A stretch of 64,000 nucleotides of DNA from Mycobacterium sp. 852002-51961_SCH5331710 (GCF_001665535.1 NZ_LZSQ01000015.1:18957-82956), one strand, 5' to 3'; numbered from the stretch's first letter, positions 56,308-64,000 are shown. The notes: generated by a model not told the origin, from the sequence alone. Translations and numbers: made by a program.

Positions 56308-57051
56308 GTGAAGACTCGCACCAGCAAAGCTCTTGGTGCCACCGCCGGAATCGCCGCGATCGCCTTTTCGGTGCCGCTGGCCGTGACCGCGTACGCCGAC
56401 CCGCCCGCGCCCGAGCAGCCGGCGGAGCCGACCACCACGAAGGAGGTCGAGCTCCCGAACCCGGAGGGCAAGGGTTGTGACGCCTTCAAGGAGGCCGTGC
56501 CCAACTGGAAGTCGCTGAACAACCTTCCCGTCGGTCAGGCTCTGCAGGCCATACCGGACGCCAGCACCTTCTACTCCGCGATCTCGGGTGGCTTCAATCC
56601 CGTCGTGAACGTGGTGCCCGTCCTGGAGAACGGTCCCTACGTGGTCTTCGCGCCGACGAACGAGGCGTTTGCCGCGCTTCCGCCCGCGCAGCTCGACGCG
56701 CTGAAGGCCAACCCCGCCGCGTTGACGGACTTCGACTACTACCACGTCTTCCTCGGGATCCTCGGACCCAAGGACGTCAAGGGTCAGCGGCCGACGCAGC
56801 AGGGCGCCGAGATCAAGGTGACCGGTGAGAACGCCGACGTCACGATCAACGACACCGCCAAGGTGGTCTGCGGTGGCATCCAGGCGGCCAACGCCCGGAT
56901 CTACCTGATCGACGCGGTGCTCGATCCGGCCAGCCCGCCGGATGCGGCGACGCCGTCGGCGACGTCGACCAGCGAGACGACCACGACCGAGACGACGACC
57001 GAGACCACCGAGCCGGCCGCTCCGGCCCCGGCCGAGGCTCCGACCGCCTGA
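56308..57051 (+). CDS. Secreted fasciclin (FAS1) domain protein
   Basis: The 247-residue protein has a signal peptide cut near AYA-DP (residue 31), a Pro/Glu/Thr linker, and one FAS1 domain from about 58 to 210: VGQALQAIPDASTFYSAI, YVVFAPTNEAFAALPP and the closing ARIYLIDAVLDP. It recalls MPT70/MPT83 but has a long Thr/Glu/Pro C-terminal tail instead of ending after the domain. Two cysteines (GKGC and VVCGG) may pair. GAGGAGCC precedes GTG 56308. Likely cell-wall adhesion; role unproven. A strong terminator follows. Confidence 0.9.
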   Translation: MKTRTSKALGATAGIAAIAFSVPLAVTAYADPPAPEQPAEPTTTKEVELPNPEGKGCDAFKEAVPNWKSLNNLPVGQALQAIPDASTFYSAISGGFNPVVNVVPVLENGPYVVFAPTNEAFAALPPAQLDALKANPAALTDFDYYHVFLGILGPKDVKGQRPTQQGAEIKVTGENADVTINDTAKVVCGGIQAANARIYLIDAVLDPASPPDAATPSATSTSETTTTETTTETTEPAAPAPAEAPTA

Positions 57052-57067
57052 CCTTCTGCGACACGCG

Positions 57068-57101
57068 AAAGCCCCCGAAACTCCGTTGTTTCGGGGGCTT
57101 T
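57068..57101. terminator. Intrinsic terminator after the FAS1 gene
   Basis: Perfect 14-bp arms AAAGCCCCCGAAAC and GTTTCGGGGGCTTT enclose TCCGTT. The stem ends in AAA/TTT, so it can work in both directions for the convergent FAS1 and fadE genes. It is the clearest terminator in the window. Confidence 0.85.
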
Positions 57102-57123
57102 GGCGTTGGGCCGACAGGACTGC

Positions 57124-57164
57124 GAGCCGGCTATACACCACGCCGGCTGAGCCGGCTATACACC
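57124..57164. repeat. 25-bp tandem duplication at the fadE 3' end
   Basis: GAGCCGGCTATACACC occurs at 57124-57139 and again at 57149-57164. The second copy contains the fadE stop codon and the last residues. It looks like a local duplication that left a spare copy of the stop region downstream. Confidence 0.6.
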
Positions 57165-58298
57165 TAGGTCGCGGCCGATGATCTCCTTCATGATCTCGGT
57201 GGTGCCACCGAAGATCGTCTGGATCCGTCCGTCGACGTAGGCGCGGGCGACGCGGTACTCCATCATGTAGCCGTAGCCGCCGTGCAGCTGCACGCACTGG
57301 TCGACGACCTTCTTGGCGACCTCGGTCGCCCACCACTTGGCCTTGGCCGCCTCGACCGCGGTCAGCTCACCGTCGACCACGCCCTGCAGGCAGCGGTCGA
57401 TGTAGTTCTCGGTGACCTCGAGCTCGGTCTCCATCTCGGCGAGCAGGAACCGGTTGTGCTGGAAGCTGCCGATCGGCTGGCCGAAAGCCTTGCGATCCTT
57501 GGCATATTGCAGCGTCTCGTCGAACACGGCGCGGGCGCCGGCGATGGCCGAAATGGCGATCGACAGCCGCTCCGAGGGCAGGTTGGTCATCAGGTGGTAG
57601 AAACCGCGACCTTCCTTGCCCAGCAGGTTGGCGTTCGGCACGCGGACGTTCTCGAAGTGCAGCTCGGAGGTGTCCTGCGAGTGCAGGCCCATCTTGTCGA
57701 GCTTGCGCCCGCGGCTGAAGCCCTCCATGTCGCGCTCGACGACGAACAGCGAGAAGCCCTTGTGTCCGGCCTCCGGATCGGTACGGGCGACCACCACGCA
57801 GAGATCGCAGTTGATACCCGACGAGATGAAGGTCTTGGAGCCGTTGATGATCCAGTCGTCACCGTCGCGCACTGCGGAGGTGCGGATGCCGGCCAGGTCG
57901 CTGCCCGCGCCGGGTTCGGTCATCGCGACCGCAATGATCGTCTCGCCGCTGGCGATGCCCGGCAGCCACCGCTGCTTCTGCTCGTCGTTGGTCAGGTCCT
58001 TGAAATACGGCCCGACGACGTCGTTGTGCAGGCTCAGCGCGGGGCCATGGACGCCGGCCTTGGCGATCTCCTCGTCGATGATCGCGTTGAACCGGAAGTC
58101 GTCGGAGCCACCGCCACCGAACTCCTCGGGCATGTTGAAGCCGATGAGCCCGTACTTGCCCGCGGCGGTGTACGCCGACCGGTCGACGATGCGCTCGGTC
58201 TCCCATTTCTCGTGGTTGGGAACGAGCTCGCGCTCGATGTACTCCTTGACGGTTTCCCGAAATGCTTCGTGTTCGGCTTCGTAGATCGTTCTCTTCAT
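57156..58298 (-). CDS. fadE: Acyl-CoA dehydrogenase
   Basis: This FAD-dependent acyl-CoA dehydrogenase (380 aa) introduces the alpha-beta double bond in beta-oxidation. Visible are the flavin/substrate segments AVAMTEPGAGSDLAGIRT near 128, INGSKTFISSG, QYAKDRKAFGQPIGSFQ near 268 and the catalytic Glu in YVDGRIQTIFGGTTEIMKE near 365. It is close in layout to long-chain/isovaleryl enzymes. ATG 58298 has GAGAAAAC upstream. It is last in the thiolase-echA-fadE operon; the preceding linker holds three 32-bp repeats, each with a Shine-Dalgarno-like GAGGAAGAGA. Confidence 0.92.
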   Translation of the reverse strand: MKRTIYEAEHEAFRETVKEYIERELVPNHEKWETERIVDRSAYTAAGKYGLIGFNMPEEFGGGGSDDFRFNAIIDEEIAKAGVHGPALSLHNDVVGPYFKDLTNDEQKQRWLPGIASGETIIAVAMTEPGAGSDLAGIRTSAVRDGDDWIINGSKTFISSGINCDLCVVVARTDPEAGHKGFSLFVVERDMEGFSRGRKLDKMGLHSQDTSELHFENVRVPNANLLGKEGRGFYHLMTNLPSERLSIAISAIAGARAVFDETLQYAKDRKAFGQPIGSFQHNRFLLAEMETELEVTENYIDRCLQGVVDGELTAVEAAKAKWWATEVAKKVVDQCVQLHGGYGYMMEYRVARAYVDGRIQTIFGGTTEIMKEIIGRDLGV

Positions 58299-58306
58299 CA
58301 GTGTTT

Positions 58307-58395
58307 TCTCTTCCTCGCGCAAGCGCTCGTCGCTGTTATCTCTTCCTCGCGCAAGCGCTCGTCGCTGTTATCTCTTCCTCGCGCAAGCGCTCGTC
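58307..58395 (-). repeat. 32-bp tandem repeats in the echA-fadE linker
   Basis: Two full 32-bp units (58307-58338 and 58339-58370) and a 25-bp third (58371-58395) are nearly identical. Each unit on the minus strand has GAGCGCTTGCGCGAGGAAGAG, so three ribosome-binding-like sites stand before the fadE start, of which only the last has a start codon. A single related motif precedes the nitronate monooxygenase gene at 49566-49592. Confidence 0.8.
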
Positions 58396-58402
58396 AGGGC
58401 GC

Positions 58403-59200
58403 TTACTTGGCTTTCCATACGGGCTGGCGCTTCTCGGCGAATGCCAGCGGTCCTTCCTTGGCGTCTTCTGACCGGATCACCGTCGAGATCTCACGCATGG
58501 TCCTCGACCATCCGGCTTCGTCGCCGGTGATGACGCCGTCGTCGACACCCATCGCCACCCGCTTGCTCGCCCAAACCGCAAGCGGCGCATTGCGGGTGAT
58601 GCGTTCGGCCAGAGCGAGCGCAGCGTCGACCGCGGTGCCGTCGGGCACGACCTCGTTGATCAGGCCCCACCTGAGCGCGTCGGCCGACGACATCGGCTCG
58701 CCCGTGAACAGCAGCTCCATCGCGACCTTGCGCGGCAGGTGATCGACGATGCGGAACACCCCGCCGGCGGCGGCGATGAGGCCCCGCTTGACTTCGGGCA
58801 GACCGAATTTCGCACGCTCCTCGGCGACCACCAGATCACTGGCGAGCGCGAGTTCGGTGCCTCCGCCGAGCGCGGTGCCGTTGACCGCCGCGATGGTCGG
58901 CTTGTCGATGTAGTGCTGCACGTAGCCAGCGAATCCCCACTCGGCATGGTCCGGGTGGAACAGGCTCTCCCGTCGCGCGATCGCTTTCAGATCGGCACCG
59001 GCGCAGAAGGATTCACCGGCGCCGGTGATGACCACCGCGCGCACCTCGGAATCGTCCTGCGCCGCCTGCAGCGCGTCGCCGACCGCTGTGCTGACCGCAC
59101 TGTTGACGGCGTTTCGCGCCTCGGGACGGTTGATGGTGATGAGCATGACGTTCCCGCGGCGCTCGGTGAGCGCCGCGGGCGTCGTCACTTCGGTCGTCAC
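58403..59200 (-). CDS. echA: Enoyl-CoA hydratase
   Basis: The 265-residue crotonase protein has LITINRPEARNAVNSAV, the oxyanion loop GAGESFCAGADLKAI near 67 and AAVNGTALGGGTELALASD near 108. The catalytic glutamate region reads FGLPEVKRGLIAAAGG. It hydrates 2-enoyl-CoA in beta-oxidation. GTG 59200 overlaps the thiolase stop (GTGA). Substrate chain length is not visible. It sits between the thiolase and fadE genes. Confidence 0.9.
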   Translation of the reverse strand: MTTEVTTPAALTERRGNVMLITINRPEARNAVNSAVSTAVGDALQAAQDDSEVRAVVITGAGESFCAGADLKAIARRESLFHPDHAEWGFAGYVQHYIDKPTIAAVNGTALGGGTELALASDLVVAEERAKFGLPEVKRGLIAAAGGVFRIVDHLPRKVAMELLFTGEPMSSADALRWGLINEVVPDGTAVDAALALAERITRNAPLAVWASKRVAMGVDDGVITGDEAGWSRTMREISTVIRSEDAKEGPLAFAEKRQPVWKAK

Positions 59201-60354
59201 AACAGTTCGAGAATGGTGGCGTTGGCCTGGCCGCCACCCTCGCACATGGTCTGCAGACCATACTGAATTCCGTTGTCCCGCATGTGGTACAGCATCGTGG
59301 TCATGATGCGGGCACCCGACCCGCCGAGCGGGTGGCCGAGCGCGATCGCGCCGCCGTTCGGGTTGAGCTTCTTCTCGTCGGCGCCGATGTCCTTGAGCCA
59401 CGCCATCGGAACGGGCGCGAACGCCTCGTTGACCTCGAACACGCCGATCTGATCGAGGCTCAGGCCCGACTTCTTGATCGCCTTCTGGGTGGCCGGGATC
59501 GGCGCGGTCAGCATGATCACCGGATCGGATCCGGCCAGCACCGCGGTGTGCACCTTGGCGATCGGCTTGAGCCCCAACTCCTTCGCCTTCTCCGCCGACA
59601 TGAACAGCAGCGCCGCCGAACCGTCGGAGATCTGGCTGGAGTTACCGGCGTGGATGACGCCGTCCTCCTTGAAGGCCGGCTTCAGCTGAGCCATCTTCTC
59701 GATCGGCGTGCCCCGGCGGATGCCCTCGTCCTTGAGCACGACGCTCTCGTTGCCGTCCTCATCCTTCGTCTTGATGCCGACGATCTGGTCGTCGAAGGCG
59801 CCCGAGTCCTGCGCGGCGGCCGCCTTCTCGTGCGAGTCGAGGGAGAACTGGTCGAGCGTGGTGCGGTCGAAGCCCCACTGCTCGGCGATCATCTCGGCGC
59901 CGATGCCCTGGTTCGGGGTCTGGGTGTAGCGGCCGCGGAACGCCTCCGGGTAGGGATGGCCGCCGTTGGCCAACGACGAGCCCATCGGGGTGCGCGACAT
60001 GACCTCGACGCCGCCGGCGACGACGACGTCGTAATGACCGGCGACCACGCCGGCAGCGGCGAAGTGCACCGACTGCTGGCTCGAGCCGCACTGCCGGTCG
60101 ACAGTCACACCGGGCACGCTCTCCGGCCATCCGGCCGCCAGGACGGCGGTACGAGCGATGTCGAGCGCCTGCTCGCCGGCCTGCATGACGCAGCCCCAGA
60201 TCACGTCGTCGACCAGGGCCGGATCCACGCCTGCACGCTCGACGAGGCCGTTGAGCACCTGGGCCGACAGCTCACCGGGGTGAACCCCGGACAGCCCGCC
60301 GTTGCGCTTGCCGACGGGCGACCGTACTGCCTCGACGATGACGGCTTCAGCCAT
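59197..60354 (-). CDS. fadA: Acetyl-CoA acyltransferase (thiolase)
   Basis: This 385-residue degradative thiolase cleaves 3-ketoacyl-CoA. The nucleophile Cys is in TVDRQCGSSQQSVHFAA near residue 91, the His in ALGHPLGGSGAR near 342 and the second Cys in MCEGGGQANATILELL near 373. The layout is of FadA5/steroid-and-long-chain thiolases. AAGGAGAAGTGTC precedes ATG 60354. It heads fadA-echA-fadE and is divergent from a FadR-type regulator; the gap contains stacked inverted repeats. Confidence 0.93.
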   Translation of the reverse strand: MAEAVIVEAVRSPVGKRNGGLSGVHPGELSAQVLNGLVERAGVDPALVDDVIWGCVMQAGEQALDIARTAVLAAGWPESVPGVTVDRQCGSSQQSVHFAAAGVVAGHYDVVVAGGVEVMSRTPMGSSLANGGHPYPEAFRGRYTQTPNQGIGAEMIAEQWGFDRTTLDQFSLDSHEKAAAAQDSGAFDDQIVGIKTKDEDGNESVVLKDEGIRRGTPIEKMAQLKPAFKEDGVIHAGNSSQISDGSAALLFMSAEKAKELGLKPIAKVHTAVLAGSDPVIMLTAPIPATQKAIKKSGLSLDQIGVFEVNEAFAPVPMAWLKDIGADEKKLNPNGGAIALGHPLGGSGARIMTTMLYHMRDNGIQYGLQTMCEGGGQANATILELL

Positions 60355-60392
60355 GACACTTCTCCTTCGAAGTTCGATGATTCACCCACACG

Positions 60393-60442
60393 CGGGGGTC
60401 CACCCCCGAACGTAAACGAACAAGGTTTACTAGGTCAACCTA
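60393..60442. promoter_or_regulatory. Stacked inverted repeats between fadA and fadR
   Basis: In order: CGGGGGT-CC-ACCCCCG (60393-60408), GTAAAC-(7)-GTTTAC (60412-60430) and TAGGT-CA-ACCTA (60431-60442), the last overlapping an AACC-TACT-GGTT pair. They lie 39-88 bp upstream of the fadA start. One of them is a probable operator for the divergent GntR/FadR protein; the rest of the 294-bp gap (60443-60648) shows a second GTTTAC near 60599 and no gene. Confidence 0.5.
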
Positions 60443-60648
60443 CTGGTTGGTGGGCGGCGCCTCCCGGTCCGCCGTGGGTGTCGCCGAACGTAGCGGAGGG
60501 TCGCACAACCTGGTCGTTCGGGATAGGGTTCGTCCCTCCCGACATGTCGCGTCGCGCCACCAGCGCTGAGTCCTTAGCTCTCAGTGGCCGCCGCACATGG
60601 TTTACTGAGTTGTACAGCTGGCTGACGGCCAGAATCGCTTGGGGAGAT

Positions 60649-61443
60649 GTGGTGGCTCGAAGTACACCGCTGGCGCCGATGATCGGTCCGGACGGCGTCG
60701 GTGCCGGAACGACGGTCCGGTCTCCGAAGACCGCCGAGCTCGTCGCGGGCACGCTGCGCCGCATGGTGGTCGACGGCCAACTCAAGGACGGCGACTTCCT
60801 TCCCAATGAGGCCGAGCTGATGGCCCACTTCGGGGTGAGCCGGCCGACCTTGCGGGAGGCGGTGCGGGTTCTCGAATCCGAACGCCTCGTCGAGGTGCGA
60901 CGCGGTTCGCGTACCGGTGCGCGCGTGCGGGTGCCGGGCCCCGAGATCGTGGCGCGTCCCGCCGGCCTGCTGCTCGAGTTGTCCGGTGCGACGATCGCCG
61001 ACCTGATGACGGCGCGCGCCGGTATCGAGCCGATGGCGGTACGGCTGCTCGCGGAATCCGGTTCCGAAGAGTCGTTCGACGAGCTCGACCGTTTGCTCGA
61101 AGAGCATGTGCCGTCGGGCTGGAAGAACGACACCCTGGCCGAGACGACCGGTGACTTCCATCTGCGCGTCGTCGAACTGTCGGGCAACGCGACGCTGTCC
61201 ATCATCGCCGGAATGCTGCACGAGATCACCGTGCGCCACAACGCCTTCCTGTTCAAGGAACGCCGTCCCGTCTCCCGAGCCGACTTCGACAAGTTGATGC
61301 GGTCGTACCGAAAGCTGATGCAGCTGTTGCGATCCGGTGACGGCGCGGCCGCGGAAGCGCACTGGCGCAAGCACCTCGACACCGCGCGGGAACTGCTGTT
61401 GCAGGGCCTCGAGGATGTCAAGGTCCGCGACGTCATGGGCTAG
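60649..61443 (+). CDS. FadR-type GntR regulator
   Basis: The 264-residue protein has a GntR winged helix (LKDGDFLPNEAELMAHFGVS then RPTLREAVRVLESE, residues about 37-75) and a C-terminal FCD helical bundle with metal-ligand Asp/His residues (DFHLRVVELSGN near 165, His in VRHN). FCD regulators often sense acyl-CoA or organic acids. Divergence from fadA-echA-fadE makes that operon its likely target. GTG 60649 follows TTGGGGAGAT; GTG 60652 is possible. Confidence 0.88.
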   Translation: MVARSTPLAPMIGPDGVGAGTTVRSPKTAELVAGTLRRMVVDGQLKDGDFLPNEAELMAHFGVSRPTLREAVRVLESERLVEVRRGSRTGARVRVPGPEIVARPAGLLLELSGATIADLMTARAGIEPMAVRLLAESGSEESFDELDRLLEEHVPSGWKNDTLAETTGDFHLRVVELSGNATLSIIAGMLHEITVRHNAFLFKERRPVSRADFDKLMRSYRKLMQLLRSGDGAAAEAHWRKHLDTARELLLQGLEDVKVRDVMG

Positions 61444-61461
61444 CTCGGCGTCATGGCCTAG

Positions 61462-63204
61462 CTAGGGCGCGTCGGCCTTGTCCCTCTGCCACGTCACGTG
61501 TACCGGGATGGTGTCGTCCCACGGCTGGCGCGTCACCATGTCGGCGACGTTGATGTAGCCGCGCTCGAACTCGCCTGTGGCGGCGTCGACCAGCCGGTAC
61601 TCCTGCCGCTGCTTGTGGATCGGCTGACCGTCGATAAGCACGACGAGCACCTCGCCGGGTTCGAAGTGGCAGCGCTTCTGCAATGCGTCGATCAGCTGCT
61701 CGTTGTGCATGTGCCCGTCACCGAAGTTCCACCCGATCGCCGTGCTGCAGATCCGTTCACCGTCGGTCAGGACGTAGTCGTCCTCGTTGTGCCCCGCCAT
61801 CACCCGGTGCGCGAGGGTGAACATCGCTCGACCGTGAGAGTTGAACGCGCGGAACGCATATCCCATGTACAGGTACATCTGCGCGGTTTCCGGGCTGCCG
61901 TAGTACCGCTCCATCTGGGCTTGCGGCATGCTCGCGATCGAGACCACGTTCTCTTCAATCTTCTGTGAGGCCGACGGCTTCACACACCACAGCCCGGTGT
62001 CCCAGTTGCCGGCGTAGTACCGCATGCCGGGCAGGAAGGACACCTTGCGCGGGAACAGGTTTCCCATCACCACGGTGCCCGCTACGACTGCGAACAACAC
62101 GATCGGCCATGGGCTCTGCAGGTCTGCGAGGCCGATGTCGGTGTGCCCCACGAACAATGCGAGCACCGAGAACATCATGAAGACGTTCCACTCCAGCGGA
62201 ACACCCATCGGTATCGACGACAGGATGCCGAAGTGGAAGACCAGCATCACGAAGGCGGCGATGTAGGTTGGCCAGCCGCCGTGGGAGAAGAACAGCACCA
62301 ACGGGACCAGCCCTTCGATTGCGGTGCTGAAGTGCGCCAGCCATCGCGACGCCCGGCCCGGCCGTAGATCATCCGGAAAGCGTTCGAAGAACCTGCGTTT
62401 GATCCACTTGGGCCGGAACACCGGGTTGTTGCTCATCATCGTGGAGATGACGAACGGGAAGTGTTTGTTGAGCTTCGACGTCGCGGCGCCGAGCCAGATC
62501 GTCAGGCATACGAGCTTGGCCGCGATGATGATGTCGGGGCCCGCGAACAGGAAGCAGACCGCGAGCGAGGCGTACACCTCGCCGCGCGCGGCCAGGAAGA
62601 TCACCTTGTCGCGCAGGCCCAGCACGGCGAGGACCCCGAGGATGGCGCCGATCTGCCACACCGGCAGCACGCCGACCGTCGTGCCGAGTTCGGGTATCGG
62701 GCCGGTGCCGTCGGAGAAGATCGCTACGACGAGCAGCACCAGAAGCGCTGCGTAGAGCAGCGCGTCGAACGGTGTGCGAGTGTCGCCTCTGGTCAGCGGG
62801 ATGCGGGTCGGCCACGGTGGTAGCCGAATCGTCTTCGGCCGCAACCAGTACAGGATCGAGCCCATAGGCGGGAAGAACCGGTTGTTGAGGGGGCCGAACC
62901 CGCAGCCGAGGCCGACCACCTCGAACAACATCGTGTACAGCACGACCTTCTCGAACACGATCGGCTCGTTGTACCAGGAGGCGACGTTGGTGAAACCGTC
63001 TATGCCGGTGGTGCTGAGCGCGACCAGCCACGCGCCGAGGATGTAGAGCAGGATCTTGACGACGTAGAAGAGGTGCAGGACGACGGGCGTCCCGAATCCC
63101 ACCTCGGCCCAGTGCCGGGCCATCGGCACGATTTTCTCGGCGCGTGTGCCCTTACTCCATTCCTCGAAATCGACGACAGGCGCGTCCTGCTTCAAGAACC
63201 CCAT
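61462..63204 (-). CDS. DUF3556 multipass membrane protein
   Basis: The 580-residue protein has about ten transmembrane helices in residues 45-385 and a soluble C-terminal part (about 395-580) with GDGHMHNEQLIDALQKRCHF. It matches DUF3556, an actinobacterial family related to HTTM/vitamin K carboxylase-like membrane proteins. A KstR-like box 13 bp upstream suggests lipid or sterol response. MGFLKQDAPVVDFEEWSKG opens the protein. Function unknown. Confidence 0.8.
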   Translation of the reverse strand: MGFLKQDAPVVDFEEWSKGTRAEKIVPMARHWAEVGFGTPVVLHLFYVVKILLYILGAWLVALSTTGIDGFTNVASWYNEPIVFEKVVLYTMLFEVVGLGCGFGPLNNRFFPPMGSILYWLRPKTIRLPPWPTRIPLTRGDTRTPFDALLYAALLVLLVVAIFSDGTGPIPELGTTVGVLPVWQIGAILGVLAVLGLRDKVIFLAARGEVYASLAVCFLFAGPDIIIAAKLVCLTIWLGAATSKLNKHFPFVISTMMSNNPVFRPKWIKRRFFERFPDDLRPGRASRWLAHFSTAIEGLVPLVLFFSHGGWPTYIAAFVMLVFHFGILSSIPMGVPLEWNVFMMFSVLALFVGHTDIGLADLQSPWPIVLFAVVAGTVVMGNLFPRKVSFLPGMRYYAGNWDTGLWCVKPSASQKIEENVVSIASMPQAQMERYYGSPETAQMYLYMGYAFRAFNSHGRAMFTLAHRVMAGHNEDDYVLTDGERICSTAIGWNFGDGHMHNEQLIDALQKRCHFEPGEVLVVLIDGQPIHKQRQEYRLVDAATGEFERGYINVADMVTRQPWDDTIPVHVTWQRDKADAP

Positions 63205-63215
63205 GGGAACACAGA

Positions 63216-63231
63216 CTAGAACGTGTTCTAG
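63216..63231. promoter_or_regulatory. KstR-like operator
   Basis: CTAGAACGTGTTCTAG is a perfect 16-bp palindrome whose core TAGAACGTGTTCTA fits the KstR consensus TNNAACNNGTTNNA. It ends 12 bp before the DUF3556 start codon on the minus strand, a usual KstR distance. KstR represses sterol-uptake and degradation genes; this suggests the DUF3556 gene responds to cholesterol or related CoA thioesters. No other match was noticed in the window. Confidence 0.7.
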
Positions 63232-63263
63232 CTACACAGGTGCGGTTCGCGGCGGGCTCGGCG

Positions 63264-63785
63264 TCAGGCGTCGGTCTTGGCCGGCGGGCGGTAGAAAATC
63301 GCCAGCTGGCCGATGCCGCCGAGAAGGCCGAGACCGAGCGAGATGACCAGACCCCACCAGCCGTGCAGCAGGTCGTAGAAGCCCATCGAGCTGAACAGCA
63401 GGTGATCGAGGCTGATCTTGCCTGCGCCGATGGTGGCGATGCCGACTGCGGCGGCGGCGAGCACGAGGTTGTACTCCCAGCCCTCCTTGACGATGAAGAA
63501 GCCGTTGGGCCGGTGGACGGTCCATGCGGCGACGAGCATCAGAGCGACGAAGCCCGCCGCCGGGATCGGGGTCAGCAGGCCCACGGCGAGGCCGATGCCG
63601 GCCGCCATCTCGGTCGTCGCGGCGACGCGGGCGTGGAACTTGCCCGGCCGCATCCCCATGCTGTCGAACCACCCGGCGGTGCCCTTGAGGCCTCCGGGTC
63701 CGAAGAACTTGTTGTAGCCGTGGGCGGCCATGGTCAGGCCCAGGACCACTCGCAGGATCAGCACTCCGACGTCGTAGGCAGTCAT
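63264..63785 (-). CDS. DoxX-family membrane protein 2
   Basis: The 173-residue protein has four helices and the DoxX start LILRVVLGLTMAAHGYNKFFGPGGLKG, with His and Asn near the first helix end, typical of the family, and GFFIVKEGWEYNLVLAA later. It is distinct from the DoxX-like protein at 47645-48187. ATG 63785. It lies upstream of the KstR-type box and DUF3556 on the same strand with a 59-bp gap. The role is uncertain; DoxX homologues help membrane redox or respiration. Confidence 0.83.
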   Translation of the reverse strand: MTAYDVGVLILRVVLGLTMAAHGYNKFFGPGGLKGTAGWFDSMGMRPGKFHARVAATTEMAAGIGLAVGLLTPIPAAGFVALMLVAAWTVHRPNGFFIVKEGWEYNLVLAAAAVGIATIGAGKISLDHLLFSSMGFYDLLHGWWGLVISLGLGLLGGIGQLAIFYRPPAKTDA

Positions 63786-63978
63786 GCAACAAAATCTAGG
63801 CCATGTGTTAAGCCACTGCCCAGCCCCCTCCAGGTGTGACTCCGATCCGCCTTGCTCGCGACGCTGGCCTCACGCCAACAAAACGACCGGGGTATCCCCA
63901 GGGCTTCGGCCCATGTGGTGCGCGGTTGTCCCCAAGTTCTGGTTCATCCACAGATGTGGTTGGGGCGGGTGGTTGGGG

Positions 63979-63995
63979 GTCTCTTATACACATCT
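63979..63995. other. Tn5/Nextera mosaic-end match at the window edge
   Basis: GTCTCTTATACACATCT is identical to the last 17 of the 19 bases of the Tn5 mosaic end used in tagmentation libraries. It lies five bases from the right edge, in AT-richer sequence unlike its surroundings, and is most likely residual adapter at a contig end. The stretch 63786-63978 before it holds no gene that I can support. Confidence 0.9.
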
Positions 63996-64000
63996 CACGA

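Noticed and set aside
58307..58395. CRISPR array
   Set aside because: The units are contiguous tandem repeats without unique spacers and lie between two operon genes; no cas gene is present.
59284..60648. Long open extension of the FadR gene across the thiolase gene
   Set aside because: The extension is antisense to the thiolase; the winged-helix protein begins at about 60649 with a ribosome site.

Overview
The window is about 68% GC and looks like the chromosome of a rapidly growing mycobacterium (Mycolicibacterium type). It encodes mycothiol (mshB), coenzyme F420 (fbiC) and phosphatidylinositol mannoside (pimE) functions, an MmpL transporter, ESX-type secreted proteins and a KstR-like box. 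Much of the gene order follows, in reverse, the M. tuberculosis H37Rv segment from about Rv1202 to Rv1141 (recalled gene order, not searched here). Coding density is high, antisense open frames are abundant because of base composition, and many genes begin with GTG 6-8 nt after a TANNNT-like hexamer, as expected for leaderless mycobacterial transcripts. No rRNA, tRNA, CRISPR array, prophage or intact insertion sequence was seen.

Layout. 1-2132: ESX-type secreted proteins (the first cut by the window edge). 2226-5977: an ABC-F ATPase behind an unusual leader, then divergent dapE/dapD of lysine and diaminopimelate synthesis. 6006-9562: a DD-peptidase-like lipoprotein, a VOC protein, fadD36, a Nudix hydrolase and an exported protein. 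9559-13823: proline catabolism (rocA, putA) with the divergent PucR-type activator gene. 13820-15261: aminotransferase and ferredoxin fdxC. 15497-20834: DUF1353, YceI, fbiC and a secreted homologue of the PE12 C-terminal domain that lacks the PE domain. 20836-27537: small membrane protein, mshB, ClC channel, lpqW, typA. 27547-32915: membrane proteins, mutT2, a pterin dehydratase, pimE and two Ala/Pro-rich exported proteins. 32937-39537: nitroreductase, a hydrolase gene broken by one in-frame stop, a solitary serine-recombinase domain, HhH-GPD protein, DUF485/acetate symporter pair, MFS pump and an F420-type PPOX protein. 39568-43863: two paralogous methyltransferases, DUF1697, GntR, sirtuin and a DUF559 gene bracketed by two copies of a 53-bp hairpin. 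43919-47491: an overlapping mmpL13-tetR-methyltransferase operon. 48563-52358: branched/fatty acyl-CoA genes (SDR, mcr, echA). 52431-57051: MFS, CPBP protease, epimerase, gamma-carbonic anhydrase and a FAS1 secreted protein. 57156-61443: thiolase-echA-fadE beta-oxidation operon with a divergent FadR-type regulator. 61462-63785: DUF3556 membrane protein under a KstR-like palindrome, and DoxX.

The most notable observations are regulatory or structural: a 14-bp inverted repeat that would hide the ABC-F start codon downstream of a start-stop AUGUGA; two 62-bp dispersed elements, one embedded in a lipoprotein start; paired hairpins around the DUF559 gene; stacked palindromes at rocA/pruC and fadA/fadR; 32-bp tandem repeats that each carry a Shine-Dalgarno sequence; and a lone nonsense codon in a hydrolase. 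The last bases match a Tn5/Nextera mosaic end, so the right edge is probably a contig end with residual adapter. I did not find a clearly new multi-gene system.
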